Assembly (NCBI RefSeq): GCF_012849215.1 | Contig: NZ_CP051682.1 | Span: 2,232,001 to 2,296,000, forward strand | Source of the DNA: Mucilaginibacter robiniae | GTDB taxonomy: Bacteria; Bacteroidota; Bacteroidia; Sphingobacteriales; Sphingobacteriaceae | Direction of reading: 5' to 3' | Length of the DNA stretch: 64,000 nucleotides | Shown here: piece by piece, positions 27,227 to 36,800 of the stretch | Position numbering within the stretch: the first letter of the stretch is position 1 | Layout of the letters: every line of letters starts with the position of its first letter | Program-made: the position numbers and the translations under genes | The notes under the pieces: model-generated | What the model saw: the letters and a program-made list of their open reading frames with translations, nothing else | Told to the model about the DNA's origin: nothing | Database searches by the model: none

Positions 27227-28045
27227 ATGACAACCTATTATCACAATTTCTTGACGCTGAGACTACAGCATAACTATTTTGCTGATCAAAGGCTTATTGG
27301 CTTTGAGTTTATGCCCGATCCTGTAACTCAAGGATTTTTAAGTAAGTGGGGCGTAATAGTTAAGCAAAGAAGTAATAAGGTAAGATTTCTTGCTGAACAA
27401 GAAAAGCTGGATAAATTACTCCATACGCATTTAAAGTTGCGTTTCCTTCTGAAGATTACAGATGTATATTTTTCAAATTATACACACGGTATAGACAAAG
27501 ACAGCTCAAAGGAAATCCTATATCTGAATAATACATCAGCTGAAAATTCTGGCAAGGTGGGTTATAACAATCTGCATCAAGATGATTTTGTTGGAGAGAA
27601 AGATATTCAAGAATCAACTGCGCTTGCTCATGCGCCTTTAACTGATGCTGTTGCCTGTGTAGATGTGCAATTATATCCAGAGATGCCGGCAGACTTGTTC
27701 ATTAAGTTTCGGGCAAAAGATACTTATTGGAAATATATTCTTATCAGCAAGCACCTGTTAGAGTTGGAATCTCTGGCGGTGATTGGAGACAATAATGAAC
27801 CTTTTGACGGGCCGGAAGAAATCCGGTTACCTGACAAACAACGAGCTGTTGTTTTCAAATCAGTACAGCCGATCAAATTGTCTCAAAATCCATCCGGTTT
27901 TAACAAACTGGTCGAAAACTACGTAGCCGGTTCAACAGGTTATAGCTTGGTCATTCGCCGGCTTCCGGTACCCAACATCAATCAGATATCCTGTGCATCG
28001 CCCAATCCGAACAAACAGTTTACTCATTCAGAAATATTCATTTAA
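27227..28045 (+). CDS. Unrecognised eCIS protein between cap and sheath genes
   Basis: A 272-residue protein that I do not recognise. It has no signal peptide or membrane segment. It is rich in beta-type alternation and aromatic residues: the N-terminus is YYHNFLTLRLQHNYFADQ, KLRFLLKITDVYFSNYTHG lies near 70-88, and a region near 140-240 includes LFIKFRAKDTYWKYILIS. It starts 6 bp after the cap gene and ends 16 bp before the sheath gene, so it is a fixed member of the operon. By position it could be a cap adaptor or other end-of-tail protein, or a chaperone, but this is inference from gene order only. Confidence 0.7.
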   Translation: MTTYYHNFLTLRLQHNYFADQRLIGFEFMPDPVTQGFLSKWGVIVKQRSNKVRFLAEQEKLDKLLHTHLKLRFLLKITDVYFSNYTHGIDKDSSKEILYLNNTSAENSGKVGYNNLHQDDFVGEKDIQESTALAHAPLTDAVACVDVQLYPEMPADLFIKFRAKDTYWKYILISKHLLELESLAVIGDNNEPFDGPEEIRLPDKQRAVVFKSVQPIKLSQNPSGFNKLVENYVAGSTGYSLVIRRLPVPNINQISCASPNPNKQFTHSEIFI

Positions 28046-28061
28046 ACAAACTAACTAAACC

Positions 28062-29564
28062 ATGGCGTCCAATTACATGACCCCCGGCGTTTACATTGAA
28101 GAAAAAAACGCATTTCCCAATTCAGCCGTTGCGGTAGAAACGGCCATCCCGGCTTTCATCGGCTACACAGATGTTGCCGTCAGGAACGGCAAGTCGCTGG
28201 TTGGCCAACCTATTCGGGTCAACTCCTTTACAGAATATGTTGAGCTTTTCGGCGGTCGTTTCAACCCCAGGTTTGTAATTGCCGACCCGGATAAAAACGT
28301 CAAAGAAGACTCGTTCGTTATTGACGGGGCTGAAAGAGTAATCCGGTTTAAAGACAATAATATTTTTTATCTCTTTAATTCTATGCGTTTGTTTTACGCC
28401 AACGGGGGCGGTCCGTGCTATATCGTGTCGGTAGGCACCTATGGTGACAAACCGGACGGATTCGAGATCAACGCTGCTGACTTCACCGGGTCTGCCGAAG
28501 CGCCGGGCCCGCTGGATGCCTTACTGAACGAGCCGGAACCTACCCTGATCGTCATTCCGGACGCCATTGCCCTGGGTGAAGAATGTTATACCTCTATCTA
28601 CACCTTAGTACTGGCTCATTGCCAGAAAACACAAAGCCGCTTCGGCATATTTGACCTGGTCAAACAAACGCCAGCCGATCAGACCGACGCTGTAGTATCC
28701 AGTTTCCGGGATAAAATTGGCATCAATGCTTTAAATTATGGCGCGGCTTATTACCCGTGGCTCAGAGCCACGGTTGCACAGGCTGATGAAGTGAGCTATA
28801 CCAATCTCGATGCTGGTATTGACTTGGAAACCTTGCTGCCGGAGCCTGCTGCCAAAGATGTGGTTACTCGGTATAAAGCCAAAGAAGCGCCCAGTGATAA
28901 TGACAACCGTAATTATCACCTCTCGTTAAAAGCAACGAGCTTGACTTATGTACATATTTTAGAAGAAATCAGGAACAAGATAAATGAGCTACCGCCAAGC
29001 GGAGCTATGGCAGGCATTTATACTATGGTTGACAATACCCGTGGGGTATGGAAGGCGCCTGCTAACGTGTCGTTGAGTATGGTTAATGCCCCAACGTACA
29101 CGGTATCGCATGACGCGCAAGAAAAGCTCAACGTGGATGTTATGGCCGGTAAATCCATCAATGTTATCCGTCCGTTTCCGGGGGTAGGTACCCTGGTTTG
29201 GGGCGGGCGCACGCTGGATGGCAACAGTCAGGACTGGCGCTACATTAACGTTCGGCGCACACTGATTATGCTTGAGCAATCTATCAAACTGGCTGCCCGG
29301 GCCTATGTATTCGAACCCAATGACTCCGGTACCTGGATTACGGTCAGAAGTATGCTGACCAATTTCCTGACCAACTTATGGAAGCAGGGGGCCTTGGCAG
29401 GCGCCGCTCCTGAGCAGGCCTTTGACGTACAGATTGGCTTGGGTTCCACCATGACGCCCAACGATATTCTGGACGGTAAAATGCTGATCTCGGTTAAGGT
29501 GGCTATCGTGAGGCCTGCTGAGTTTATCATCATCACTTTCCAGCAACAAATGCAGCAATCTTAA
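28062..29564 (+). CDS. Contractile tail sheath protein
   Basis: A 500-residue sheath protein of the phage-tail sheath/eCIS family. The hallmark N-terminus is YMTPGVYIEEKNAFPNS. Conserved points are VETAIPAFIGYT (about 25-36), FYANGGGPCYIVSVGTYG (about 111-128), and the C-terminal domain with YINVRRTLIMLEQSIK (about 394-409), then FEPND and LTNLWKQGALAG (about 417-448). It polymerises around the tube and contracts to drive it outward. There is only one sheath gene, unlike the three in Afp/PVC-type loci. Codon choice is richer in G+C than in the adjacent genes, consistent with high expression. The next gene begins 44 bp later. Confidence 0.96.
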   Translation: MASNYMTPGVYIEEKNAFPNSAVAVETAIPAFIGYTDVAVRNGKSLVGQPIRVNSFTEYVELFGGRFNPRFVIADPDKNVKEDSFVIDGAERVIRFKDNNIFYLFNSMRLFYANGGGPCYIVSVGTYGDKPDGFEINAADFTGSAEAPGPLDALLNEPEPTLIVIPDAIALGEECYTSIYTLVLAHCQKTQSRFGIFDLVKQTPADQTDAVVSSFRDKIGINALNYGAAYYPWLRATVAQADEVSYTNLDAGIDLETLLPEPAAKDVVTRYKAKEAPSDNDNRNYHLSLKATSLTYVHILEEIRNKINELPPSGAMAGIYTMVDNTRGVWKAPANVSLSMVNAPTYTVSHDAQEKLNVDVMAGKSINVIRPFPGVGTLVWGGRTLDGNSQDWRYINVRRTLIMLEQSIKLAARAYVFEPNDSGTWITVRSMLTNFLTNLWKQGALAGAAPEQAFDVQIGLGSTMTPNDILDGKMLISVKVAIVRPAEFIIITFQQQMQQS

Positions 29565-29608
29565 TTATTTAAATAAATCACTTAAATACAATTTAAACAC
29601 TTATAATA

Positions 29609-30067
29609 ATGGCAGATGACGGATCAGCACAAGGCACGGCGATATGGCCTTTAGTTAAATTCGCATTTTCGGTAAAATGGGATACTACGGAGCTTGTTTT
29701 TCAGGAAGTTACCGGCTTGAATGCAGAATCTCAGGTGATTGAATACCGTGGCGGTAATAGTAAAGACTTTACTACAGTGAAAATGCCCGGCTTGCAAAAG
29801 TTTGGCAACATCACGTTCAAAAAGGGGATTTTCAAAGGCGATGTGGCTCTATGGACACAATTCGCTACCATCAAGATGAATACTTTCAAACGTATACCTA
29901 TTACGGTTAGCTTGCTTGATGAAACCGGCAAGGAGATAATGACTTGGACGCTAAAAAATGCATTCCCTACCAAATATTCCGGAACGGATATGAAAAGCGA
30001 TGGCAATGAAGTGGCCATAGAAACCCTGGAAGTTGCCCACGAAGGATTAACACTAAAGGCTGAATGA
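29609..30067 (+). CDS. Inner tube protein 1 (phage tail gp19/Hcp-like)
   Basis: A 152-residue tube protein. Features are FAFSVKWDTTELVFQEVTGL (about 16-35), PGLQKFGNITFKKGIF (about 60-75), and the end ETLEVAHEGLTLKAE. These fit the T4 gp19-like tail-tube family, which stacks as hexamers inside the sheath. It is the first of two tube-type genes and overlaps the second by four bases (ATGA), so the two are translationally coupled. Confidence 0.93.
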   Translation: MADDGSAQGTAIWPLVKFAFSVKWDTTELVFQEVTGLNAESQVIEYRGGNSKDFTTVKMPGLQKFGNITFKKGIFKGDVALWTQFATIKMNTFKRIPITVSLLDETGKEIMTWTLKNAFPTKYSGTDMKSDGNEVAIETLEVAHEGLTLKAE

Positions 30068-30513
30068 TAACGGTTGCCGGCAGTAGTTATCCGCCTGTTG
30101 GGTTCTATTTTAGTGTCACTGTTGGAATTTTCATCAGTGACACTACTTTTCAGGAAGTTAGCGGGTTGAACGTGGTCCTGGGTACGGAAGATATTAAAGA
30201 GGGCGGCGAAAACCAATTTATTTATCGCTTACCTACGCCACCTAAATATTCAAACCTGATACTTAAGCGCGGTATGGTAACTGGATCGGCTCTGATAGAC
30301 TGGGCGAGGTTAGCTGTTGAAAACTTTACGTTTATGCCCCAGACAGTTATCATACAACTGCTCAGCAGTAATGCAGACCTGCCTTTAGCGGCATGGAATG
30401 TGGCCAATGCATATCCGCTATCCCTGAAAGTATCTGACTTTAAGGCGCAGGACAGCAACATCGTGATTGAAACCTTGGAACTTGCTTTTACAACCCTACA
30501 AAGATTATTATAG
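30064..30513 (+). CDS. Inner tube protein 2 / tube initiator
   Basis: A 149-residue gp19-like paralogue of the preceding tube protein. Shared pattern: FYFSVTVGIFISDTTFQEVSGL (about 14-34), SNLILKRGMVTGSALIDWA (about 63-81), and ETLELAFTTLQ near the end. In eCIS loci the second tube protein usually forms the ring at the baseplate that starts tube growth. It overlaps tube protein 1 by four bases and lies directly before the DUF5908 microprotein. Confidence 0.88.
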   Translation: MITVAGSSYPPVGFYFSVTVGIFISDTTFQEVSGLNVVLGTEDIKEGGENQFIYRLPTPPKYSNLILKRGMVTGSALIDWARLAVENFTFMPQTVIIQLLSSNADLPLAAWNVANAYPLSLKVSDFKAQDSNIVIETLELAFTTLQRLL

Positions 30514-30675
30514 ATGCCTCTGGAGATAAGAGAACTTGTTATTAAAATTAATGTCGAGAGCGGCTACGAAAAGCCAGCCACGACTGACAAAGACCTGAAT
30601 AAATTAAAGGCAGCTATTGTAAAAGAGTGTACGGCTGCTATTATGGCTAATATCAAAGCACAAAGAGACAGGTAA
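30514..30675 (+). CDS. DUF5908-type eCIS microprotein
   Basis: A 53-residue frame starting ATG at 30514, immediately after the TAG stop of tube protein 2, and ending TAA at 30673-30675, where the next ATG overlaps by one base. The sequence starts MPLEIRELVIKINVES and ends IMANIKAQRDR. This pattern (MP-x-EIREL-x-I-K, then a basic helix) matches the small DUF5908 proteins found at this place in eCIS loci. Tight spacing on both sides argues that it is real. It is likely a baseplate or tube-associated piece; function unknown. Confidence 0.75.
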   Translation: MPLEIRELVIKINVESGYEKPATTDKDLNKLKAAIVKECTAAIMANIKAQRDR

Positions 30676-31337
30676 TGGCACTGGTTAAATTAGAAATAGA
30701 TGCTTATGGCGAGGCCAACTGTACCGGCCAGTCGGTTGGCAGTATTACGGCAATGTTTAATCCTGAAAGTTATACGCGCAGCTACACAGTAAGCTATGAG
30801 ATGTCTGATGAGATCGCTTCGAGCGCTGCAACCATGATTTTCAGACGGATTGGTCAAAGTGATCTCAATCTGAAGCTGATTGTTGATGGTACCGGCATTG
30901 TTCCGCTTCCGGGGGCTACTAGTGTAGATGCTTACATTACCAATTTTTTATCCGTTGTATATAATTATCAGGGTTCCAGTCATCGTCCAAATTATCTGAA
31001 GTTAACCTGGGGGAGTTTGTCAGTTGTTTGCGTTTGTACTTCGGTTAACGTGGCTTACTCTTTATTTAACCAAGATGGTACCGCCTTGCGGGCTACGCTA
31101 AATGTGATATTTGCCGGGACAGTTGATTTTAAAACAAAAGCACAGGAAGCTCAGAAAAGCTCTCCGGACTTAACCCATGTGCGTACAGTAAAAGCCGGCG
31201 ATACTTTGCCCTTAATGACTTATCAGATATACGGAGACAGCTCCTATTATCTGCAGGTAGCCAGAGCCAATAACTTAACCAGTGTTTCGGCAATCAAACC
31301 GGGCGATCAGATTTACTTTCCGCCCATAAAAAAATAA
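30675..31337 (+). CDS. LysM-domain tube/spike hub protein (Afp7/Pvc7-like)
   Basis: A 220-residue protein with a tail-tube-like N-terminal domain (MALVKLEIDAYGEANCTG, then TAMFNPESYTRSYTVSYE near 25-42) and a C-terminal LysM domain (about 171-218, VKAGDTLPLMTYQIYGD and PGDQIYFPP). Such proteins sit between the tube and the spike. LysM may bind peptidoglycan or hold the hub together. It is coupled by one-base overlap to DUF5908, and its stop is one base before the spike gene. Confidence 0.9.
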   Translation: MALVKLEIDAYGEANCTGQSVGSITAMFNPESYTRSYTVSYEMSDEIASSAATMIFRRIGQSDLNLKLIVDGTGIVPLPGATSVDAYITNFLSVVYNYQGSSHRPNYLKLTWGSLSVVCVCTSVNVAYSLFNQDGTALRATLNVIFAGTVDFKTKAQEAQKSSPDLTHVRTVKAGDTLPLMTYQIYGDSSYYLQVARANNLTSVSAIKPGDQIYFPPIKK

Positions 31338-31338
31338 C

Positions 31339-33132
31339 ATGGCAGTTTCTCCGGCAACAATTACAGATCCTACACTGCGGTACTCTATACTTACTAATGG
31401 TTCTGCCTTAAATGATAGTTACTCAGTAGTCAGTATCGTCATCAAACACGAACTGAACAAAATTTCTTGGGCCGAGTTGGTTTTAAATGATGGTGATATT
31501 ACAAACAGTGATTTCCCGATAAGCGAGAGCAACGATCTGATACCGGGTAATACTATATCTGTAACAGCTACCTATGGCGACGATAGTGAATCAACCATTT
31601 TTACGGGCATCATTGTCAAGCAATCACTTGAAACGGATAATACCGCCAGTCAGTTAATCGTCACCTGCAAGCATCAGGCCGTAGCCATGACGTTTAACCG
31701 GACCGAAACTGTGTTCTTTAACCAAACGGATAGCGCTGTTATGACTGCTGTACTGGGCAATTACAGCGCTATGTCATCTACGGTAACTTCCACCTCCTAT
31801 ACACAGGAGGTCATGTATCAAAAAATGGCCACGGACTGGGATTTTGTGGTCTCACGCGCTGAATTTCTGGGATATGTTATCGCGCTGGATGACACTTCGC
31901 TTACTATTGGGCCGCCCGCCGTGTCAGGAAGTGCACCATTGAAAGTAACCTTAGGATCGGATATATTAGCCTTTAAAGCCGAAGTTAGTGCCGAACGGCA
32001 GGCTACTTCGGTGCAAACCAATGCCTGGGATATTACGTCGCTGGCTGCCGGTAATTGCACATCTACAGAGCCAACGGTTAACCATCAAGGTAACCTATCA
32101 GGTACAACGCTCGCCTCTAACCTCAGCCAGCAAACGCTCAACCTGAACTCCGGAACCTTGATGGCCACTGATGAGCTGAAGCTGTGGGCAGATGCCAGCC
32201 TGTTACGAATGCGCCTGGCTGCCGTACGAGGTGAAGTTACGTTTATTGGCAGTGCGCTTGCTAAAACCAACACCTTACTGACTTTGATTGGCGTAGGGGC
32301 CCGCTTTAACGGTGATGCTTTCATATCAGCCGTTACACATACGCTCAGAGACGGCCTCTGGCGTACCACCGCTAAGTTTGGACTGGATGATACACCTTTG
32401 CACGAGCGGGCGCCAGTTTCATACCCTCCGGCGTTTGGCTTACTGCCGGCTATCAATGGTTTGCAAATAGGTATCATCAAGCAATTATCTTCTGATCCGG
32501 ATTCTCAGTTTCGTGCCGAAGTGACTATAGCTTCACCATCAACCAATCCGGTAACGTTATGGGCCCGTGTAGCCAACCCATATGCTACAGTGTCTGCCGG
32601 CTCGGTTTTTATGCCCGAGGTTGGCGATGAGGTTATTATCGGCTATTTGGAAGATGATCCGCGTTACCCGGTAATTTTAGGCTCCTTATACAGCAGCACA
32701 AATGCTAATCCCAGTCCTGCAACTGATGATAATAACTATATCAAGATGCTGATGACGAAAGCACAGCTTACACTTAAGTTTGATGATGAAAACAAAATAA
32801 TCACCATTCAAACGCCTGGAGCTAACAAGATTGTACTGTCTGATCAGGATAAAGCAATTTCCATAATGGATCAGAATGGCAATTCCATAAAGATGACTTC
32901 GTCAAATATTACAATTGATTCGGCAAAAGATATCACCTTGTCGGCAAGCGGCAACATCAATTTGAATGCAACAGGTAAAATTTCATTAGCCGCACAGCAG
33001 GATGTAGCGGTTAGTGGAATGAATATTAGCAATACAGCCCAAATGGGTTTCACCGGTAAAGGCAGCGCCACTGCCGAGCTTTCTGCATCCGGGCAAACTA
33101 CCGTTAAAGGCGCAATAGTTATGATTAATTAA
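31339..33132 (+). CDS. VgrG/gp27-gp5-like spike protein (Pvc8/Afp8-like)
   Basis: A 597-residue spike protein. The N-terminal ~370 residues resemble the gp27-like hub: ISWAELVLNDGDITNSDFPI and TVTSTSYTQEVMYQKMATDW. A gp5-type OB-fold follows (about 385-455, VTLWARVANPYATVS, then PEVGDEVIIGYLEDDPRYPV). The C-terminal 110 residues are a triple-stranded beta-helix needle of short repeats such as DSAKDITLSASGNINLNATG. It ends IVMIN and is followed 11 bp later by the PAAR gene, which caps the needle. Confidence 0.94.
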   Translation: MAVSPATITDPTLRYSILTNGSALNDSYSVVSIVIKHELNKISWAELVLNDGDITNSDFPISESNDLIPGNTISVTATYGDDSESTIFTGIIVKQSLETDNTASQLIVTCKHQAVAMTFNRTETVFFNQTDSAVMTAVLGNYSAMSSTVTSTSYTQEVMYQKMATDWDFVVSRAEFLGYVIALDDTSLTIGPPAVSGSAPLKVTLGSDILAFKAEVSAERQATSVQTNAWDITSLAAGNCTSTEPTVNHQGNLSGTTLASNLSQQTLNLNSGTLMATDELKLWADASLLRMRLAAVRGEVTFIGSALAKTNTLLTLIGVGARFNGDAFISAVTHTLRDGLWRTTAKFGLDDTPLHERAPVSYPPAFGLLPAINGLQIGIIKQLSSDPDSQFRAEVTIASPSTNPVTLWARVANPYATVSAGSVFMPEVGDEVIIGYLEDDPRYPVILGSLYSSTNANPSPATDDNNYIKMLMTKAQLTLKFDDENKIITIQTPGANKIVLSDQDKAISIMDQNGNSIKMTSSNITIDSAKDITLSASGNINLNATGKISLAAQQDVAVSGMNISNTAQMGFTGKGSATAELSASGQTTVKGAIVMIN

Positions 33133-33143
33133 ACAAGATATTT

Positions 33144-33443
33144 ATGGGAATGGCTGCCAGATTAACCGATATGCATACCTGCCCGATGGTGACACCCGGT
33201 ATTCCGCCTATACCCCATGTTGGCGGCCCGGTTATTGGTCCGGGAGTGCCTACGGTACTTATTGGTAAACTTCCGGCTGCCGTGCTCGGTGATTCGTGCA
33301 TATGCGTTGGACCGCCCGATTCGATCATTATGGGTTCAACAAGCGTCATGATTGGCGGTAAGCCTGCGGCCCGCATGGGCGACACCACCGCGCATGGCGG
33401 CACCATTATTTTAGGTTGCCCTACGGTAATAATTGGAGGATAA
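33144..33443 (+). CDS. PAAR-domain spike tip (Pvc10-like)
   Basis: A 99-residue PAAR protein. It shows the zinc ligands (HTCP near 11-14, a His in IPPIPHVGGPV, Cys pair in DSCICVG) and the repeat of P-A-A-R type motifs (GKPAARMGDTTAHGG near 73-87). PAAR proteins form the sharp tip on the spike. It lies between the spike and gp25 genes with three-to-eleven-base spacing. Confidence 0.95.
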   Translation: MGMAARLTDMHTCPMVTPGIPPIPHVGGPVIGPGVPTVLIGKLPAAVLGDSCICVGPPDSIIMGSTSVMIGGKPAARMGDTTAHGGTIILGCPTVIIGG

Positions 33444-33446
33444 AGC

Positions 33447-33860
33447 ATGGAAGCAAAAGATCAGACTTTTTTAGGTAAAGGCTGGGGTTTCCCGCCAACC
33501 TTTGACAAGGTTAGCAATACTGTGCGGATGGTATCTGATATTCAAGATATTGAAGAAAGCATACGATTAATTTTAAGCACTATACCCGGAGAGCGATTGA
33601 TGCAGCCTAAGTTTGGATGCGAACTGCACCGTTTAGTTTTTGAGGAAATAGATTCTAATTTAATTACACGCTTACAGCATATGATTTATCAGGCCTTGCT
33701 CAACTTTGAGCCCCGGGTAAAGTTTGTTAGTCTGAACGTACTTCATGCTGATTCTACTGAAGGTATGCTTGCGCTGCAAATTATCTTTGATGTAATTATA
33801 ACCAATACCCGGCACAATATAGTATATCCATTTTACCTGATCGAAGGAACCAACCTGTAG
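33447..33860 (+). CDS. gp25/GPW-like baseplate wedge protein (Pvc9-like)
   Basis: A 137-residue gp25-like protein. The signature is DIQDIEESIRLILSTIPGER, then LMQPKFGCELHRLVFE (about 30-70), with the conserved E-x-x-R helix-turn and the PxFG segment. gp25-type proteins join the sheath to the baseplate. The end NTRHNIVYPFYLIEG is family-like. It begins 3 bp after PAAR. Confidence 0.94.
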   Translation: MEAKDQTFLGKGWGFPPTFDKVSNTVRMVSDIQDIEESIRLILSTIPGERLMQPKFGCELHRLVFEEIDSNLITRLQHMIYQALLNFEPRVKFVSLNVLHADSTEGMLALQIIFDVIITNTRHNIVYPFYLIEGTNL

Positions 33861-33894
33861 CAGGCAGGCGGCTGTTAAATAAGGAAGAGTGCAC

Positions 33895-36800
33895 ATGAGC
33901 GGACTGTTGTTGAATGCGAAAGATGGCCTTAATCAGGGAGAGAGACGGATTGCTGCACTGTTTCCTGAAAGTTTCCGGATTGAAGACAAGAGCAGTGTTG
34001 AGCTTTTGAAGTACATGTTCGACTTAGCTGCTGAGTTGAACTATTACAATTTTGAGAATGAAATAGAAGGCGATTGGCGCAGCTTCTTTCTAGCCAACCC
34101 TAACCTGCTGATTACATTGACCTCTCATCTGGATTTTTCCGAAAACCTGACCCGTTTTGAACACATTGAAACGCAGTTGCAACTATCGGTAAGTGATGAT
34201 GAACTTTTTGTACACATACAAAGCCTGTTTGATTTTCTGGCCGAAGCAGTTAACAGTCTTAAGCAGTTAAGCCGCCAGTTTGCCACTATTCCGGTTACCG
34301 ATCATATTGTCAGACGGTTTGTTATTCAGATAGCCGGTTTTGAAGATATATTCAGCCGTTACCAATCGGCTCATAAACAGTTCAAAACAGAATTTGAAGG
34401 ACGACTGGCCGATATTCCGATGATTGATCAGTTGCCTGACCCGCCAAGCTTTGAATATGTTCTATTTGATAAAGACAACCTTTCAGTACGTGAAAAAATA
34501 GTTGCAGCACTCACTTATCTGAAAAAGCTGTTCAATGAAATGCGGATACGGTATAATACCTTTTTGGGTGAGCTGAATTTTTACCTGAAAAGCTATGACC
34601 TGTTTGCAGACAGGCAACAACCGCATCTGGCCATCATACTAACCTTTATCAAGCTTCATAAACATTTACAAGAAGAGGTAAATGCCCTGCCTAAAAAACA
34701 TCTGGATTTATATTACAGAGATATTTTAGGTTTCAAAGAGCGGGCGGCCGAACCTGATAGTGTTCATATCTTTTTTGAGCTGGATCGTTTACGTCACTCC
34801 GTTAAGCTGAATGCCGGTCAGGAACTTTTAGCTGGTAGCTTTGAAAATAAGCCCATTCTGTTCACGCTTGATCGTTCGCTCACCGTAACTCCTGCTAAAG
34901 TAGAGCGCCTGCGATCGCTGTACGTAGCCCGGCAAAGATTATCTCCTTTAGCCGAAACGGACGAAACAACCATATACCAGGCTGAGCGCGGACTGGTTAA
35001 TCCGGATGACATTGGCAAAAACGATTACAGCTTTACTTCCTGGTACGCTATGGGCGAAGATCAAAACCGGATGGGCATAACAGAAAGATCCATGACGCAA
35101 GCTCAGCTTTCAACCCTGATTGCCTCTCCGGTTTTATATCTGCCTGAAGGTGAAAGGAAGATTACTTTATGTATTTACCTGAGTAACACTTCTGCCCGGG
35201 TAATTGATGATTATATTCAGCATTTTCAGCAACTGAATCCTTATACTAATCTTAATCAGATTGTTTATAACCTGTTCAACAATGCTTTCTTATTAAGCTA
35301 CACTGCCGAAACGGGTTGGGTAAGCTTTAAAAAGTTCGCTGTCATCTACAAAAAAGCAGCCGCTGATACCTTTCTGGAACTGACCACAGAGATGGGGAAT
35401 CAGGAGCCTGCCATTACGCTGTATTCACCCGAAGTGCATGGTTACATTAAAGGCATTGACAAACCTGCTGTTCGCATTGCTATCAACAACGATTCGGGGG
35501 TAAATCCTTATTCATTCCTGCGCCATGCTTCTGTTCAGAGAGTGTCCATTAAGGTGCAGGTGAACGGATTTAGCTCCCTTAAGCTATTTAATAACTTAGG
35601 CGCGCTAAGTGCTGTAGCGGCTTTTCAGCCATTTGGCCCCAGCCCGCTGCCGGGTTCGGCGCTGATGATTAAAAATACCAATGTTTTCAATAAATATACC
35701 ACTGCAGTAGCTGTCAATTTGGATTGGATAGGTCTGCCGGATTTGTCGGGCGGTTTCGCTGCTTATTATGATGCTTACCCGTTAAACATCAAAAATGAGT
35801 CGTTTAAAGTAAAGTTCAGCTCCGTTAACGGAGGGAAAAGCAGTCCGGATGACAGCGAACGGCAAGAACTCAATCTTTACCAAATTAACCATGACACAGA
35901 AGGACAGGAAATATTGCAGAAAGTTACCATGCTGAACAATATACTTTTTCAGCCACTGGAATATGCTAATAATCCGCTTATGGATGCCGAGAATAGTCAA
36001 GAAAATGCGGCCTTGACCAAAGACGGTACTTTAAAACTGGAACTATCCTCGCCTGCCGAAGGCTTTGGCGGCAGAGTTTACCCGCAACTGGTTTCCGAAA
36101 CAGTAATGCATAACAGCCGCAGGCTGACTGCCAAACGGGCACTCCCGAACCCACCATACATTCCGACGATAAAGAGCATACAGGTTAGCTATGTTTTAGA
36201 AATCACCGAGTCGTTGAGTGATGCTTTAAATTATCATTCAGATGCAAGCAGTATGCAAATGGTGCATATTCATCCGTTTGGGTTTGAAAATACTTATCCT
36301 GCCAACAAAGGAGGCGAACATAACCTGTTTACGCCTGTAGAGGACAACCGGAACTTATATATAGGCCTGAGTAGCGTAACCGCCGGGCAGGAGTTGTCTT
36401 TAGTATTTTATCTGGAAGAAAACATTACGGTTGACAGCATCAGTGATGACACAGTAATTCACTGGAGCTATTTAGATCAGAACCGATGGATTCCGTTCAG
36501 TGCTGCCCGTACCTTGGAGGATTCTACCAGCCATTTAATCAGTACCGGCATTATCCGCCTGAGACTGCCTAATGAGCTTTGCCTCGAAAATACCATATTG
36601 GAACCGGGGCTGTTTTGGATCAGAGCTTCAACTACGGATAACAGAGACGTACATGCTAAAATTATTGCTGTTTATACCAATGCAGTGACAGCTACTCGTC
36701 AACTAACACCTGAGCAAAAAAACCGGGACACGGTACTGCCTGCAAAAACGATAACGGATTTCAAGAGCAGGGTTTTAGGCATCAAGAAGGTTTGGCAGCC

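Noticed and set aside
33125..33448. Minus-strand open frame opposite the PAAR gene
   Set aside because: It is a shadow of the PAAR frame, which has strong family motifs and fits the operon.
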